From positions 9,816,001 to 9,880,000 of the forward strand of contig NC_092590.1 in assembly GCF_047663525.1 (NCBI RefSeq): 64,000 nucleotides of DNA, written 5' to 3'. Positions within the stretch are counted from its first letter, which is position 1. Every line of letters begins with the position of its first letter. The notes under the pieces are model-generated. The model was not told the origin of the DNA. It saw nothing but the letters and a program-made list of their open reading frames with translations, and made no database searches. A program made the position numbers and the translations under genes. Origin of the DNA: Anas platyrhynchos. Its lineage: Eukaryota > Chordata > Aves > Anseriformes > Anatidae. Shown here piece after piece: positions 13,701 to 45,337 of this stretch.

Positions 13701-15200
13701 TCCCTCGAGTCCTCTCCATTCTGAGAAAAGTGCTATAACAATATATCAAGGCGGTCTCCATTCGTGCTTGCACTGCTGGAACATCATGAAACGGCTGAGA
13801 GGGGGTGGCACAATCAGCCTTCAGAGGGTACTGACCATTTGGCTGCACTGGGCCCTGTAACGCTGTACTTAAAAAACAAACAAATACAATTTAGGGAGAG
13901 AATTCGAGTCAAGTAGGCTATTCCCAGTATTTTTGCAAACCATTCATTACCATGCCACATCTACTGAGCTATTGTGCATAAAAAAACGTCAGAAAACCTA
14001 ACCCAGCTCCACTGGCACACAAAGATTGGGCATGGTAATACCTCCATTCAGCCACTTCTGAGGATTAGCTTCAAAAATCAAATTAAAATGAAACAAGCCC
14101 AAATAGACCGGGCAGTTGCACAGTAAGTTGCAACGCCCATCTTCAGCAACCCTCATCTAAGCCTCTTGCATTTTGCATTATTAATATGAGGGATTTGTGC
14201 AAGTAGCATGCAGTACACCCACTGCGTATGGTAAAGGTGAGAAACCTGGGTGCGTGCCACATCGTGGGTATTCCTATTGAAGTAAAATATTTATTTGAGG
14301 TTATTAATATCCCAAAACTGAGGGGAAAACACACAGTTTTCACTCTGCAGTTTGAGGAAAAGGAGATGAGGGTGAAGAGCGTGACATTGTCCAGGCAGGG
14401 CTGTGTGCTGTGACTTGCAGAAGTTGTCCCAGCACTGTAACTACACTTGGTTTTCGTACCTAAACAAATCGTTATTTTTAATCTATTGCCCCAATTGTAT
14501 TTAATGGCATTTAAACTGATGTGTTTGTTTGAAAAAATGACCATTAAGCACCACAAAGCGTTTCTCTAAAAAGGAATACTGAAGTGATGTATGCAAACCT
14601 ATTTCTGAGGAACGGCTGTAACCAAGAGGTATACTCAGAAGTAATGTACTGATTTCAACATGTAACTGCTGAAATGCAGGTAAACAAAACCCGATTTACC
14701 AAATTAACAATACCCATCGTCAATTTGTTAATTATTACCTATTAGCAGGGAAAACTACACACTATCAGCAACATGTTTGTGCAGTTCTTTATTCCTTAAA
14801 TTGTACTGCAAAATGATAACGTTAAGGTAGATCTAGAGTCTTAATAGAGAGGTTATTAGTCTCAAATAGTAATTAAAAGATGTGGAACTGAAACGTTGCT
14901 AGGTACCCCGGTTTCCTGAGATGACAATAAAGTAGTCCAGGAAGTTTATAAGCAATTTAAGAGAGAGGAAACGTCTGTGACAGAAAGAAAGATGTACTGA
15001 AGATTTGGAGCAGTAAAAATATCCTTAATCCAGACTGCGGCAAGGACCAGCAAGGTGTTTTTCAGCAATATTCGTGATTAGGACAACAGGAATATTAACG
15101 CAGTAGCGGGGGCTCCATTTCCTGACTGTGGTATTTAATACAATTGAAGCGATAAGCAGAAAACGTAGATTACAACAGAAAAAATACAAAAAAAATCCAG
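4761..15200. other. Intergenic spacer between CISD2 and UBE2D3 promoters
   Basis: About 10.4 kb separates the two divergent CpG-island promoters. It is A/T-rich, with many stops in all frames and only scattered short ORFs; the longest is 137 codons, at 14143-14556 on the minus strand, and matches nothing I recognise. It holds a TA repeat near 11880-11896, an 18-base T run at 13088-13105 and a MIR-like SINE relic near 6583-6650. I see no structural RNA or recognisable exon. Enhancers are possible here but cannot be called by eye. Confidence 0.6.
6583..6650 (+). repeat. Possible MIR-type SINE fragment
   Basis: The order of short motifs resembles the conserved central core of MIR/CORE-SINEs: a 'gcttaatgcccctg' block, then a 'tcag' block, then 'ctgcagaatgagataat'. 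It is short and diverged, so the call is weak. Confidence 0.3.
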
Positions 15201-15403
15201 ATGTAGGAAGAACGTAGACGGGCTGAGAGTGCCGCCCCCCCTACACCCCCCCCCCCGTATCTCGGGGCCCCGCTGCCCCCGGCCGCCCCCTCAGCAGGAG
15301 CAGCGCTCTGAGGCGCTCCGCGGAAGGAGACAGCAGCGCGGGGAGAGAGCGCGGGCGGAGGGATACCTCCCGCCCGCCTCAGCGCAGCCGCGTAGACCCG
15401 GCG

Positions 15404-15415
15404 GCCGCCATTTTG
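15404..15415 (-). promoter_or_regulatory. YY1-type site GCCGCCATTTTG
   Basis: GCCGCCATTTTG is the complement of the CAAAATGGCGGC form bound by YY1. It lies in the UBE2D3 CpG island about 565 bp upstream of the start codon. Such sites are common close to transcription starts of ubiquitously expressed genes. Confidence 0.5.
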
Positions 15416-15496
15416 TGTGCGCGCAGCCACGCCGGGGCAGGGCGGCGGCCGGGCGGGGCCCCGCCGTCATCAGCCGCGCCGGGCTGCGGGGCGAAC

Positions 15497-15506
15497 TCTC
15501 GCGAGA
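15497..15506. promoter_or_regulatory. TCTCGCGAGA palindromic promoter element
   Basis: A perfect TCTCGCGAGA palindrome sits in the UBE2D3 CpG island. This element is enriched in housekeeping CpG-island promoters and is a known binding motif of BANP, with Kaiso (ZBTB33) also reported at it. Binding is sensitive to CpG methylation. The motif is seen directly; its use here is inferred. Confidence 0.6.
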
Positions 15507-15885
15507 CCGCCCCCGCGGGCACGGACAGGGGCAGGGGCGGGGGCGGGGAGCGAGCGCCTCGGCGGCCCCGCCCCTCACCGGGAGGCCCCGCCCAGTGGGC
15601 GGAGACAGCGGGGAGGTCCCGCCCCCTCCCTCCCCTCCCCTCCCCGCGGCCGGGCCAGGCTGAGCGGCGGCGGTGCGCGCCCGGCGCCTCGCGGCTCCTT
15701 CCTCCTCCTCCTTCATCTTCCTCATCTTCCTCATCCTCAGCCCCAGCCCCGGCCTCCTCCCGGCTCCCGGCCCCGCCGCCCAGCAGGCAGCCCCGGCTCC
15801 GGGTGCTCCATCTCGGGCGCCCCCCTCGGCCAGCTTCCGGAGGAAGGAGCGGCGCCGCGCGGCTGCCCCCTCCCCCTGCCCGCCT

Positions 15886-15921
15886 TCCTCCTCCTCCTCC
15901 TCCTCCTCCTCCTCCTCCTCG
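15886..15921 (+). repeat. (CTC)n trinucleotide repeat in UBE2D3 leader
   Basis: An almost uninterrupted run of about twelve CTC/TCC units ends roughly 60 bp before the UBE2D3 start codon, within a wider pyrimidine-rich leader that begins near 15700. It probably lies in the 5'UTR. The complementary GGA repeat can form unusual structures, and repeat length is likely to vary between individuals. Confidence 0.8.
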
Positions 15922-15979
15922 CTCCGGAATCACCGCGGCGCACGGACGGGCCCGGCGGCGGCGGCGGCACTCGCACACA

Positions 15980-35489
<19,510 letters not shown>

Positions 35490-35527
35490 TGCTACCTTAA
35501 AGTCAGAATAACCTGCATTATAGCTGG

Positions 35528-35533
35528 AATAAA
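35528..35533 (+). terminator. Proximal poly(A) signal AATAAA of UBE2D3
   Basis: AATAAA lies 39 bp after the stop codon and is followed by a T-rich stretch (CCTTTTTTGATTTTC) about 17 bp later, which suits a downstream element. If used it would produce an mRNA with almost no 3'UTR. Confidence 0.4.
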
Positions 35534-37225
35534 CTTTAAATTACTGTTCCTTTTTTGATTTTCTTATCCGGCTGCTCCCCTATCAGACCTCATCTTTTTT
35601 GTTTTTTTGTTTACCTCCTTCCATTCATGCACATGCTCATCTGAGAAGACTTTAGTTCTTCCAGCTTTGGACAATAACTGCTTTTAGAATCTGTAAAGTA
35701 GTTACACAAGAACAATTGCCCAAGATTCTGAATATTTTTTCTTAATGGAGCATGTGTATTATGTGGCCAATGTCTTCATTCTAACTTGGTTATGAGATTA
35801 AAAAACAAACATTCCTCACTGCTCTAACAGATACTGAAGATACCACCTGAAAGGGTGGAGGGGAGATGGATGTTCAGTTTTCTCCTATCAAAGGAGCAAC
35901 TTTGCTGTCGCAACATCCATCTTGTTCCAAACCTTCCAGTGTTAGAGAACTGAGGTTTTATTATATATTTTTGCTCATAACTGATGTGTCTGGAGAATTG
36001 GTACTGAATCTATAGCATCAGCAGAACAGAAAATGTGATGTATCTTATGCATGTCAATAAAGGAATGACCAGTTCTTGTTTTACAGAGAATGGAAATTGG
36101 AAGTCAAACATCTCTTGTATTCCAAAGTAGGGTCTAAGAACATTTTTGTAATTCATTTAAATTTTATTAGGAGGCTTGGAGCTATTAGTTAATCTGTCTT
36201 CCAAAACACTGTTTAATATAGCACTGAATAAATGATGCAAGTTGTCAATGGATGAGTGATCAACTAATAGCTCTACTAGTAATTGATTTATTTTCTTCAA
36301 TAAAGTTGCATAAACCAATGAGTTAGCTGCCTGGATTAATCAATATGGGAAACAAAATCTTTTGTAAAAGCAAAGCTGGTTTTTGTATATACTGTTGGGA
36401 TTTGCCTCATTGTTTAACATCAAATAATGATGTGAAGTTCAATAGAGTGTATCTTTTGCCATTTTCAGTTATAATGCTCAGTCTGTTGCAGGTTGACACA
36501 TTGTTCGGCCTGATGTATGCAGAATTAATAAGCTAACCTAGTAGTGTAGCCTTAGTAGTGTGCTACACATGGTGCTGGGAGCCCAGCGTTCAAGGATGGA
36601 CTGGGGACCCAGCAGATCTGAAGTGGTGTATTGTGGAGACACTTCCTGATGCACCTGTGTTTGATGACTGAGAACCTTTTTCTTCACCTTGTACACTTGA
36701 CAGCTGAAAGATCTTAACGTGGGAGTAATGATGAGGCAAAAAAAAATATAAAATAAAGTACTGTTTTGATGTGGGAATTGTCATGAGGCTGTGTTGAAGT
36801 GACTTTACTATGTGGGATGTTCGTTACCGTTGAAAAGGACTTGTTCAGCCATGCTGCCATTTACATTAATGACTATTTTAATGCAACAGACACTTTCCTC
36901 ATGTCAGGTGACTAAACGTGAATAAAGACTCATTGCTATTGGATTTTTGTTCTACAAGAAACACTGTCTTGTGCCATTAGTTTATCTTTGCAGCAACAAG
37001 GGCATTATTAAACATCCGGCTCTCCTCTTTCCTGCCCTCTTCATATTTTTCCTTGTTTAATTTTTTTGGTCTCCATTCTTAACATCCATAGCTTCATTTT
37101 CTCTAGTCCTGTACTATCAGTTTATTGTGCACCTGTGACTTCGCACTGGCACCACTTTTGCACTGCTTATAGTTATGTACATTCTGATTCCTTGTCCCCA
37201 CATGGATGTGGAAAGCTAGATGTAA

Positions 37226-37231
37226 AATAAA
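37226..37231 (+). terminator. Distal poly(A) signal AATAAA of UBE2D3
   Basis: This is the last AATAAA of the series and is followed by T-rich and GT-rich sequence (TTTTTATAAAAATTTGCACATGTAG). It is my choice for the main 3' end of the gene. Confidence 0.5.
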
Positions 37232-38454
37232 TGTTAAACCTTAATTTTTATAAAAATTTGCACATGTAGTTTGGACATGGTTTGTTCTGGTTTTAAAATA
37301 TGAAAGCGAACTTTTTGAAGTCCAGTTGGCTTGAAATTAAGAGACTTGGGCCGTCCTTAACAGTGCATGCCTCACTGAAATGATGTGGTTGTAGATTTGT
37401 TGATGAAGCTGCAGTTCGTGCAGTGTTTCTGCCTTGCTAACCAAAGGTTTTTACTTGCACCGTTTTGCTGGAATTGGTTATACTTGAAATACAGCTGCCA
37501 ATAGCATTGCTACTGAGGTAAAAGCTTGTATTTTTAAGCTGGTGAACCTGTTGTTCTTACCTTTTGGGGAATTGTGTTAATCTCATGCTTATTGTTTTGT
37601 CTTGGAGCCATAGCCACTGAAGTCACCTATGTGGTCAACTAGGAAGGTGTCCTGTGAGATGTAAGGCACCGGACTTTGTAAAACTCAAAGGGGTGTGGAT
37701 GAGGGAGGGTGAAAGAAGGAGAAGATAGTAAAATATTACATGGAAGTGTTCTTTGGACCGCTGCGTATTTCTCTTGTATATCTGTGATGATACTTCTGTG
37801 GTAATTTTCTGTAACTGGAAAGCATGTTTTTGATGAAAGAATGATGGGTGAATTGTAGATGTTATAACTGAGTGCCGGAGGTCATGCTGAGACTTAAAAT
37901 CGTATTTTTGTGAGGTGACATAGCAAGTGTTTTGTCCTTGAAGTGGTCCTGGGTAGTGTCGCACGCAGGCTCGCTGTGGCAGTTGTGTTTGGGCCTCACG
38001 CTTGAAGGAGGTGGGAGCTTGTGGGGAGAAGCTGGTTAGTGTGGGCCTGTGGGGAGATGAAAGAAGTTAAGAGCTTCTACTGAAACAGAAAGGTTAATTA
38101 GTGATTACCTCAATGAGTAATCTACCTACTAAAAGCCTAGGAAGTACATAGTAGGCCTTGATTTTAGCGAAATATACAGAGGAACAAACAGACAATTTGA
38201 ACTTGTGAAAGCTGAAGGTTGTGGAAAGCATTGAAGTGAGTTGCGCTGTCCAGATCTTAATTAAAAGCCTTATTTTAGGATGATAAATACGGTAATAGCT
38301 TCAGAATGGAGGAGCCAGGTTCACACTAAAGTCTTGAAATGGAAATCTAAATTTTTAAATGGCTTTTATTTGAGGGTATTCATAGAAAACGAGTTAAGCC
38401 AAGGTACTTAAATTTAAAAACATGTATCAAGGAAAGGAAGTTGTACATCAGTGT

Positions 38455-38456
<2 letters not shown>

Positions 38457-38501
<45 letters not shown>
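38457..38501. repeat. 45-base poly-T tract
   Basis: An uninterrupted run of 45 T. I see no flanking retrotransposon body or target-site duplication that would make it the tail of an inserted copy. Length is likely polymorphic and prone to sequencing error. Confidence 0.9.
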
Positions 38502-41500
38502 CTGAAGAGTTCTTGCTATGTTTAAATGGAGTTTGAATTTGACAACACGGTTCCAGTCAGTTACTCAAATTTTACTTGAAAAAGTTTTAGTGACTTCAGG
38601 CGTATTGCTGAGTCTTCTCAGAGTTGCAGAAAAAATTGATCTGTAGCATTGCTTAGAGAGGTTCGTTTTCTTTCCCTGTCTGTTGTTGCCTACAGCATCT
38701 TTGTCTGTCTTGGTTGAAAATGAGCATAAGTACTTTTTTACATGTTTGTATAAAAAACACCTAGTTGCACCTTGCATGGTTTACTTTATACAAAGATCGT
38801 AGATGTTAACTCTGAAACAAAAGTCTGGTTTTAAGCAGACCACGACAGTGAGGTTTGATTTCAGTGGAGAGATGGAACTGCAGCCTGGCAAATGATTAAA
38901 AGACAACAGGTTAATGTATAAGTGTGCAGACATACTGTTAGATGTAAAAAAGAAATGGCATTAACAAAAATAATTTAATGGCTTAAGCAGTCACAGGCAG
39001 AGGCAGTCTAAATAACTTCTTATTGTGTTCTTTTCTGCAACCTCCATTTGTTGTTCTCTAGTAATTTTACTTCAAATTCTTTATTGTTCAAAAAAGTCTT
39101 AAAAGCATCGTAATCTGAAGCAGATTCAATAGGTACATCAGATGTGTGGCTAGTGATTCAAAAGAAATCTCCAGACTGCAAGTCCTTAATAACGCTTAAC
39201 ACATGGTAAAAGCTGGAATGCAGCTGAAGATTTCTTGCTGTGTTTATAGACGTTAGAACAACAAAAATGGAAAAAAGCATTTAATTTTTATCCATTAAGA
39301 CTAGGGAAGCAAAGGGAACTGTCTCCTTTAGTGAGTTATGTGTAGCAAATTGGCACAAGAGCAATGAAATGAGAGAAATAATCCATGGTCAATAAAGGAT
39401 CTCGAGGTATAAAGGTTTCACTAGAATATAGACTATACTGTAATCCCCTAAAGCCTGAACACCTCCCCCGTCCCACAAAAAAAAAAAAAAAGAAGGCAAA
39501 AACAACCCCCCTGCTGCTGGTAGGAGTAACGTGCTTGTTTTGTGCTCTGCGGTTCTTGGTGTAATTGAAAGGATGGTATTTTACCCCAGTGCCTTTAACA
39601 TAAACCTAGAATAGACATAAGTTGGAGAAGTGTTGGATTCTGACCTCAACAGGCGATTGTTTGTTTAAATGGTAGTTGAAATTATGGCTGAAGTATTTAG
39701 AGTATAAGGCTGAGGGCTTATACACTAGGAACAGTGCAGGGGCAATGCAGAGAAAGCATGGTAAAGCAGGAAGCAAAACTGCAGAAATGTAACGAGAAGA
39801 TACATAAGGTAAAGATGCGCTGCACATATTGCTGTGAGGTGCAAATGCGTTGCTGTCAGAAATCAGCGCAATGCAGGGTAAAATCTGCTGGCTTCAAAAT
39901 AACCTGCAATAAGATAGCTGTAATAGTTGTAATTTTAAGTGTCCGAGTTAGCCTGCTGAAGAATACCAGTGCAGACCTGTCTTAGTAAGAATAACTCAGG
40001 GTGTAGACAGATGAGCTGTTGCAGGTGTGTATGCAATAGTTCATCAGCTGCTGTCTTTTTATTATTCCTCCCTCTCTCCTGTCCATTGGGAAAGCTTGAC
40101 TGGGAGAATTCAATATTGTATGCAAGCAGGGAAGCTTTTATATGAGGGAAGGGATCTTCATCAGGAGACCTGGAACATTGACCAGAACGTGTTTTTTGAC
40201 AACGGTTTCTGCAAGGTTGCTTTTGACTGATCCCTGATCTGTGGTTGTACCTTATTGATGGGGGGCACTGAGTGGGGTACTTTAATCTGTGCTGAGGAAA
40301 AGAGAAGTTGATGCTTGTTTCTAAATCAAGCCTATTTTATTTTATTTTTTTTCTGACCAGAGCAAGCCTCAGAGTTTCTTACCTCACAGCATTTGATTCA
40401 AGTCTGAAAGAAAACCATGCTCATGTAGTCATGAGTTCTGTCTTGAGTTTTACAGCAACTTTCTGGAATGTGACTTTACTTTTTATTGCACAGCCCAGGC
40501 CCTGTTGCCATCTAAGTCAGGAACTGCAAGGTGCAGTCTTGTGTACAGAGCTTAGCATGAGTCTATAACCCTTTCATCCTGACAAACTTGTGAAGGTGAA
40601 TAGCAAAGATGTGTCATAGCTTTGGCATTTAGTTTAGTATGAAGCTGTTAATTCTTTGGGGAAGGCTGCTCTTGCTAAACTGAGGTCTACTGAGTCTCCA
40701 CAAAGCTGTTAATCCTCCTCTGATAATGAATACAAAAAAGCTAAGTAACTAATTCACAGGTACCTTAGAATTGGAAAACTAAGTATAACCATTTTTTTTT
40801 TTTTTTTTTTCTTATTGCAAGGTTTGGAATTCTTTTATTGAAGTCAGAGGTCCAGATTTCTTCATAAAATACTAGACTTTGTACTCAAAAGAGCGTTGAG
40901 GAAAGTATCACTGTTAGCTACTGTAGGAGTTCAGTTGACAACCTTAGTGGAGAGCAAGACAGCTTCCAGAACGTGGTACCAGTACATCCTGTTAGAGAAT
41001 GGGTGAGTTCTGGCTGGAGAACTGAATTTGGTATGTGGGACTGAGTGCTGTTCAAATCTTTGGATCAGTGAGAGAAGCCCCTTAAAATATTGCTCCTCTT
41101 AAGCATCTGTCTTGTCTAATTGACGTTTTTTATTGTTTTGTTTTTGTTTTTGAAAGGCCGGTGGACAAACCATATACAAATGCATTTAAATTAAAAAACG
41201 ATGCGAGTGAGATCCATGATGTTTAGAGGCCATCTTGCTTCAATGATGCTATGATCTGAGTAGAAAATCCTACCACGTAAGCTTATAAAAGCAGCCTGCC
41301 ATTATTGTATTTTAAGCCTTTGTGTGATTCTGCAAGCCCAGAACCCATTGTATGTAGTGGGTATAAACATAAGGCCCCCAAAAGACAGAATGACTGTGGC
41401 TTTCCAGATGATTAGTTTGCACAGTTATTATGTGTTACTCTTAAAATGTGGTGGTGACCATCGTATAAGGGTTATAAAATCCTTAGGATACAATTATTTC

Positions 41501-44500
41501 TATATAGTTGGGTATAGCTTGGCATAAATAAGGCATGTCCAAACACTCAGAAGGTGGCAGTTCTACACATTGATATACAGTAGTGCTATATAAACACTAC
41601 TTTTTAAAGACTTTAATTGCAACGTGTAAGCCAATGGGTGAGCTTAAGTACATACAATTTATACTAGTACAAGCCTCCTTTCACCCATGTTTTTGTATGA
41701 AAATATTTGGTTTTTGGGCTCATGGTTTGATTGGGAATGAGCTCTAAGCTGGGTAGTTAGATGCTATGGGACAAATGCTGATAATAAACTTAAATTTTTA
41801 AGAGGTAGAACTTGGGTATAGTGTGACCTTTTTCTATTGCCAGCTGTATTAACTTATTTTATTAATGTTTTTTACAGTTTGAGTTGTATTTCATGAGGAT
41901 ATCCCTAAGTCTTGTTTACACTGTGATTTATGTTTCCTGAGAACCAATTCCAAATTCATTGAAAGCTACACTTCAAGGTAGGGTTACTCAATCACAAGCA
42001 ATTGAATTAGATGGGAGGTAGGTAGTTGACTATTACTTAGATAGTTTTTTTTTTTTTTTCTTGCTTTCTCCACCCCTAATTTATATGCTGCCCCTTGAAC
42101 TCAGTGTTTTAGTGCTGAGGATGGGAATTTTTCATTGTCTTAACTTTGTGTTTATAAATTGGGGAAGAGGTCAATGTGTGTTCTTTTGGGCTTACCTATA
42201 GATGATGTAAGAAAACTCGAGCTTTAAGCAAATGCAGGTAACCCTGAAATGTATTTGTACATGTAATGTTCTTTGATACATAGTGTAGAAACATATTCCA
42301 GGTTTTCAGAACAAAAACTGATGAAAAAACAGCCTTCTGGAAAACATTGACCAGGTACCTTCGAACTTTGGGATGTTAAGGTGTTTCAAGGAAGTTGAAT
42401 CGAGGAAATTCAGTTTCCTTGAGATGATTTCCTTGGAAAAGCTCTTTTATTTTTTTTTTTTAAGCTTAGCTGCTGTGTCATCTTTCTGGCTGTAGATACA
42501 TATCATGCTATTCTTAACTAAAACAAAACCAAAAATATAAAAACCACCACCACCAAAACAAACAAACAAAAACAGGAAGATGAAAAGAGAAGTTGCCATT
42601 AGCTTGAGATGGAAACATCTCTAAGTTCCCAGAGCAAGACACCTGATACAGAAGTGGGTTGGAGCTGACCCGTCCTCCCAGTTTTGTTTTCCCTCTCACA
42701 GCTACCCTGCAGTGTTTGCCTCCACCATTTAGAAACCTGAACTTCTTTGCACTTTTTTGTTGTTGTTCTTTTTGTTTTTTGCATAGTGCAGCCATGCTGT
42801 TAGGGCTTCTTTCTGCTGCTTTCCCTGGTCCATAGGGGAATCTCTTCCCTATAACTTAGCTTGGCAGTGTCTGGGGATCTCTGAGCACTTCTAAATTCAG
42901 AACCAGGATTTCAGGCAATTGCTAGAGCACGCTGTGCTTTGTGAGGTGCAAAGACATGAAGAAAAGGGGAAAGGGTAACTGTTAGTAAAGAATATTTCTA
43001 GCAATCTTTAGAATCTCTTAAGCTTGCTGCAGTGGCTCTAGGTAGGAGGAAAGCTTTCAGAAATAATAAGCAGGTTAAGCTTTCTGAAGCTCCAAGTAAA
43101 TGTGAAAGAACAGCTGCGTGTTAAGATTAGGAATTCAAAGTGCAGATATGCTGGGACAAAGTGAGGGGGAAGATCTCAATGTTGTCAGTCTCACTGAATT
43201 TGTAAAGAAAAGTTACGTAGCATAGACTGATACGTGTATCGTGGATACTTCAGGGTGTGGGCAGTGGAGAGAGCAGCCAGATGTACCTTCTGAGCCAGCT
43301 GTAGCTAGCTGATAAGCCCTTCCAGAAGAGCTCTGCTAGGAGGAAATAGCAGTAATCACAGTTTGTGGTTACGAGATCATGGATCATTGCCGGGAAGCTG
43401 AAAGGATAAACAGTGGATCAGCATCCTTGGTATTAAGAAAACACAACAGAACAGAAGAGGTCTTAAAAAAAAAATCCACAAGTTTAGATTGCCACCGGGA
43501 CATTTCCTAAACAATCAGTGACTTCTCAGCAATGCAGTGGGTTTTTCACATCCGTGTTAAGCTCTCCACTGTTAACTGTCAAAGTGGACAACAGCAGGGA
43601 GAAGCTTGGCTGCACCCTTCTGTCCTCCAAGTTACACCTCCAGGGCTGTGAGCAAGTAGGGAGGCCTCAGAAGGGGGTGATGAGAAAAAATGTAGTTATT
43701 TTTCAACTTGGTAGGCATACTGAACTACTACTTAGACTAAATTGCCTAAATAACTTTTGAGTTTTTTTTATCGTGGGTGGGGGTTTGTTTGTTTTTTAGT
43801 TTGTTTGCTTTTAACACTTTAAGTATCTCTGGTGTGAATGAAGTTCCTCAGGGCATAGATCCAGGCCTTGAAAACTGCATTTGTCAATATGACCACTGCT
43901 GATGAAACCATATTCAAAAAATGCTGAGAGAATCAGCATCATAGAACAGTCGGTCCACTTTTATTGACAGATAAATTTTCAAGATGATTTTACATCTTAA
44001 ACCGTTAAAGATGAAGAAATTTTGTAAGCGCCTAATAACCTTTTGGAATCATGACAGTTTTCTGTGATGAAGAAGCATTTTAAGCTTACCTTTGGAAATT
44101 ACTGTTTGCTGAATGCTCTTTATTTTGCTAGCATGTAAAAAGTGCCCAAAACTTAAGTGTCTGGGGTCACTCTAACTCATTAATAATTAAAATGTGAATT
44201 ACATTCAGAATGTAATAGAACTTCTGTGAAGTGAGACATCAAAATGCATGCCGAATATTTACTTACATTTACATTTATTTCTATACATTTACACACCATA
44301 CTGAAGTTATGGTGTGGCGTTCCCCACTTCCGTAGGGCTATAACAGTTTACAAGTTACTCTTTACTGTGCTTATAGCCATAAAACTACTACCTGCCTTCC
44401 CACTTCCAGTGTAAGTATCAAAATACTCTTTTAACCTTTTGAATAGTAGCAAATCAGGAAATTTGTAGTCAAAAACAGTACATAATTCTTTTTTTTTTTT

Positions 44501-45166
44501 TTTTTTGTGGTAGTCTTAAGCCTTGCTTCCTTTTTTTTTTTTTTTTTTTTAAAAAAAACAAAACAAAACAAAAAAAAAACATGTATCACTTTTCCACAGG
44601 TGGGCATGTATAAAGTAGTTTTTTTTTTTTTTAATATATTGAGACATTAAAAAAAAAAAAATAGAGCCCATAGTAAAGTATGTCTGCTTGGTTAACATGT
44701 GTGAGTCAGATTCTGTAATTCTTATGCCTCAAATGCTTGTGCCAGTGCAGTGAATGATGTGGTATGTAGCATCCTGAATGGCACAGGAATGTAGCTCCTT
44801 TACATTAAGGGGTTTGCACGGGAATTGTTTAGATGAGTGAAGATTTTTCATAGGTAGGCAGCAGGTTCTTAGGATTTTGCTGTTGCCCAAGCGGGACGTG
44901 AGTTCATTCAGCAGAGACTTCCTTGGTGAAGAAGTCTAGCAAGTCTCCTAGGTGCTAAATCACTGTTTCAGGAGGGGGAAGAAGTGACTCTGGAGCACCA
45001 GCAGTTTTCAGTAAAGTTATTTTGCATGTTCCCAGGGGCTTGTGGAAATTAATGGGAGGAGCGGGTCCTAATGAGTTCCATGGTGCTGCTGAAGCAGGTG
45101 TGTTACCCCCACTTGAGTTTGAGAAACAGAGGTCCTGACCTGGTCCGTCTTCAAATCCATTTAAGT

Positions 45167-45337
45167 TTACTCATCCAGTTTATCGGCTATAAATTTTTTG
45201 TTGACATCCTCATAATATTCACCTGCAAGGAAAACATCCATTAAAACAGCAGGATGGATGTGCCTCTCATATTTCAGTGTAAGCTGTTTGGTATGTCCTG
45301 CGCTCAGCTGGCGAGGTGCCAGGCGAAGCACACCACA
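45167..45337 (-). other. Unidentified 56-codon ORF, possible terminal exon
   Basis: Reading leftward from 45337, a frame of 56 codons runs to TAA at 45169-45167, between an upstream TGA at 45340 and that stop. The last half reads MDVFLAGEYYEDVNKK and then FIADKLDE, with codons rich in G at position 1. A CTCGCCAG acceptor-like site lies in its first third. I do not recognise the product. It could be the last exon of an unknown minus-strand gene or chance; no flanking exon is convincing. Confidence 0.15.

Larger units (their letters stand above)
35490..37250 (+). other. UBE2D3: UBE2D3 3'UTR with multiple poly(A) signals
   Basis: The sequence after the stop has no splice logic and carries AATAAA at 35528, 36056, 36227, 36299, 36921 and 37226. 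The first, 39 bp after the stop, would give an extremely short 3'UTR. The last is followed by T-rich sequence and probably marks the main distal end, giving about 1.75 kb. Use of several sites would let 3'UTR length vary. The exact cleavage positions are inferred. Confidence 0.6.

Noticed and set aside
14143-14556. 137-codon minus-strand ORF upstream of UBE2D3
   Set aside because: Cys- and Ser-rich with no domain and no promoter or splice context. It is treated as chance.
38457-38501. Poly-T tract as the tail of a processed pseudogene
   Set aside because: No reverse-oriented coding body, poly(A) signal or flanking duplication was seen next to it.
44088-44170. Possible small minus-strand exon ending at TTTCCAAAG/GTAAGC
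   Set aside because: A good donor-like site follows a short open frame, but with no partner exon it is indistinguishable from chance in A/T-rich DNA.
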